Assembly (NCBI GenBank): GCA_027071965.1 | Contig: JALSYJ010000126.1 | Location: forward strand, 1-14,699 | Source of the DNA: Robiginitomaculum sp. | Lineage (GTDB): Bacteria > Pseudomonadota > Alphaproteobacteria > Caulobacterales > Maricaulaceae | Reading direction: 5' to 3' | DNA length: 14,699 nt | In this document: piece by piece, positions 14,487 to 14,699 of the stretch | Layout: each line of letters begins with the position of its first letter | How positions within the stretch are numbered: position 1 is the first letter of the stretch | Program-made: the position numbers and the translations under genes | Notes under the pieces: generated by a model | Seen by the model: the letters and a program-made list of their open reading frames with translations, nothing else | Told to the model about the DNA's origin: nothing | The model's database searches: none

Positions 14487-14512
14487 GCGCTCAAGTAGCT
14501 AAGCGGTAGCGC
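14487..14512. repeat. Hairpin motif copy A
   Basis: Outer stem GCGCT/AGCGC (14487-14491 and 14508-14512), internal loop CAAGTA opposite GGT, and short inner stem GC-TAA-GC. It is the most divergent copy: both sides of the outer stem are changed together and the inner part is shorter. Confidence 0.75.
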
Positions 14513-14521
14513 AAATAAAGA

Positions 14522-14550
14522 GTCCTCAAGTAGCCGCTAGGCGGTAGGAC
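14522..14550. repeat. Hairpin motif copy B
   Basis: Outer stem GTCCT/AGGAC (14522-14526 and 14546-14550), internal loop CAAGTA opposite GGT, inner stem GCC-GCTA-GGC (14533-14542). A GAGTC site (14520-14524) overlaps its left edge. Confidence 0.8.
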
Positions 14551-14559
14551 ATTAAAAGA

Positions 14560-14588
14560 GTCCTCAAGTAGCCGCTAGGCGGTAGGAC
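14560..14588. repeat. Hairpin motif copy C
   Basis: All 29 bases are identical to copy B. Outer stem 14560-14564 with 14584-14588, inner stem GCC-GCTA-GGC (14571-14580). A GAGTC site (14558-14562) overlaps its left edge. Confidence 0.8.
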
Positions 14589-14657
14589 AGATAAAAACTT
14601 CCCACTTTTGCTAAAAATGCTCAATCTTTATCTGTCGCATTTTGAACCGCAAAACCC

Positions 14658-14686
14658 GTCCTCAAGTAGCCGATAGGCGATAGGAC
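14658..14686. repeat. Hairpin motif copy D
   Basis: Same architecture as B and C, with inner loop GATA instead of GCTA (14672-14675) and GAT instead of GGT on the right side (14679-14681). The stems GTCCT/AGGAC and GCC/GGC are unchanged, so the differences fall only in predicted loops. Confidence 0.8.
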
Positions 14687-14699
14687 AGATAAAAACTTC

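Larger units (their letters stand above)
14461..14699. repeat. Tandem composite repeat, continues beyond the window
   Basis: A unit of about 172 bases starts at 14461 and again at 14633. The shared leader TGTCGCATTTT...CGCAAAACCC (14461-14486 and 14633-14657) differs by one T. It is followed by hairpin motifs (three in unit one, at least one in unit two), then AGGACAGATAAAAACTTC (14584-14601 and 14682-14699). In unit one this leads into an AT-rich spacer. GACAGATAAA (14586-14595) and TTTATCTGTC (14627-14636) form a 10-bp inverted repeat around that spacer. No coding sequence is evident. It is not a CRISPR: the spacing is irregular and the hairpins lie within short variable linkers. Confidence 0.85.

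Noticed and set aside
14487..14686. CRISPR-like appearance of the repeated hairpins
   Set aside because: Copy spacing is irregular (35, 38 and 98 bases), the linkers are too short and partly shared, and no cas gene is present.

Overview
The window is a chromosomal segment of an alphaproteobacterium. The evidence is the gene order ubiE/mutM (divergent), echA, rpsT, dnaA, then dnaN-recF-gyrB, the alphaproteobacterial type of SdhC/SdhD, a CarD-family regulator, and an IS5-family (IS427-like) transposase remnant. Base composition is roughly balanced. I cannot name a genus from the sequence alone.

Layout. Positions 1-82 hold the 5' end of ubiE on the minus strand. It diverges from mutM (134-1000), followed by echA (1143-1919) and rpsT (2067-2336), which has a clear promoter and a strong terminator. 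A 344-base gap carries a cluster of four GANTC sites and one DnaA-box-like 9-mer. The replication cluster follows: dnaA (2739-4136, GTG start), dnaN (4233-5348), recF (5345-6478, GTG start overlapping the dnaN stop) and gyrB (6541-8955). Between gyrB and the convergent sdh operon lies a decayed IS5-like fragment (about 8975-9340). The minus-strand operon reads sdhC (13532-13113), sdhD (13097-12717), sdhA (12708-10927), a DUF4197 lipoprotein gene (10925-10203), sdhB (10160-9366). A 363-base divergent promoter region separates sdhC from carD (13896-14417). After carD come overlapping hairpins and a tandem composite repeat with four copies of a small hairpin motif, running off the window end.

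How the genes work together. DnaA, the sliding clamp, RecF and gyrase B form a replication-initiation and DNA-topology block. MutM (8-oxoguanine repair) and ribosomal protein S20 are neighbouring housekeeping genes. The sdh genes encode all four subunits of respiratory complex II, with an added secreted lipoprotein of unknown function. CarD is an RNA-polymerase-binding regulator often associated with rRNA promoter control.

Most of the window is ordinary core genome. I do not see a complete novel system. The points most worth a second look are the hairpin repeat array after carD, the DUF4197 gene between sdhA and sdhB, the GANTC cluster upstream of dnaA, and the histidine at the usual arginine-finger position of DnaA.
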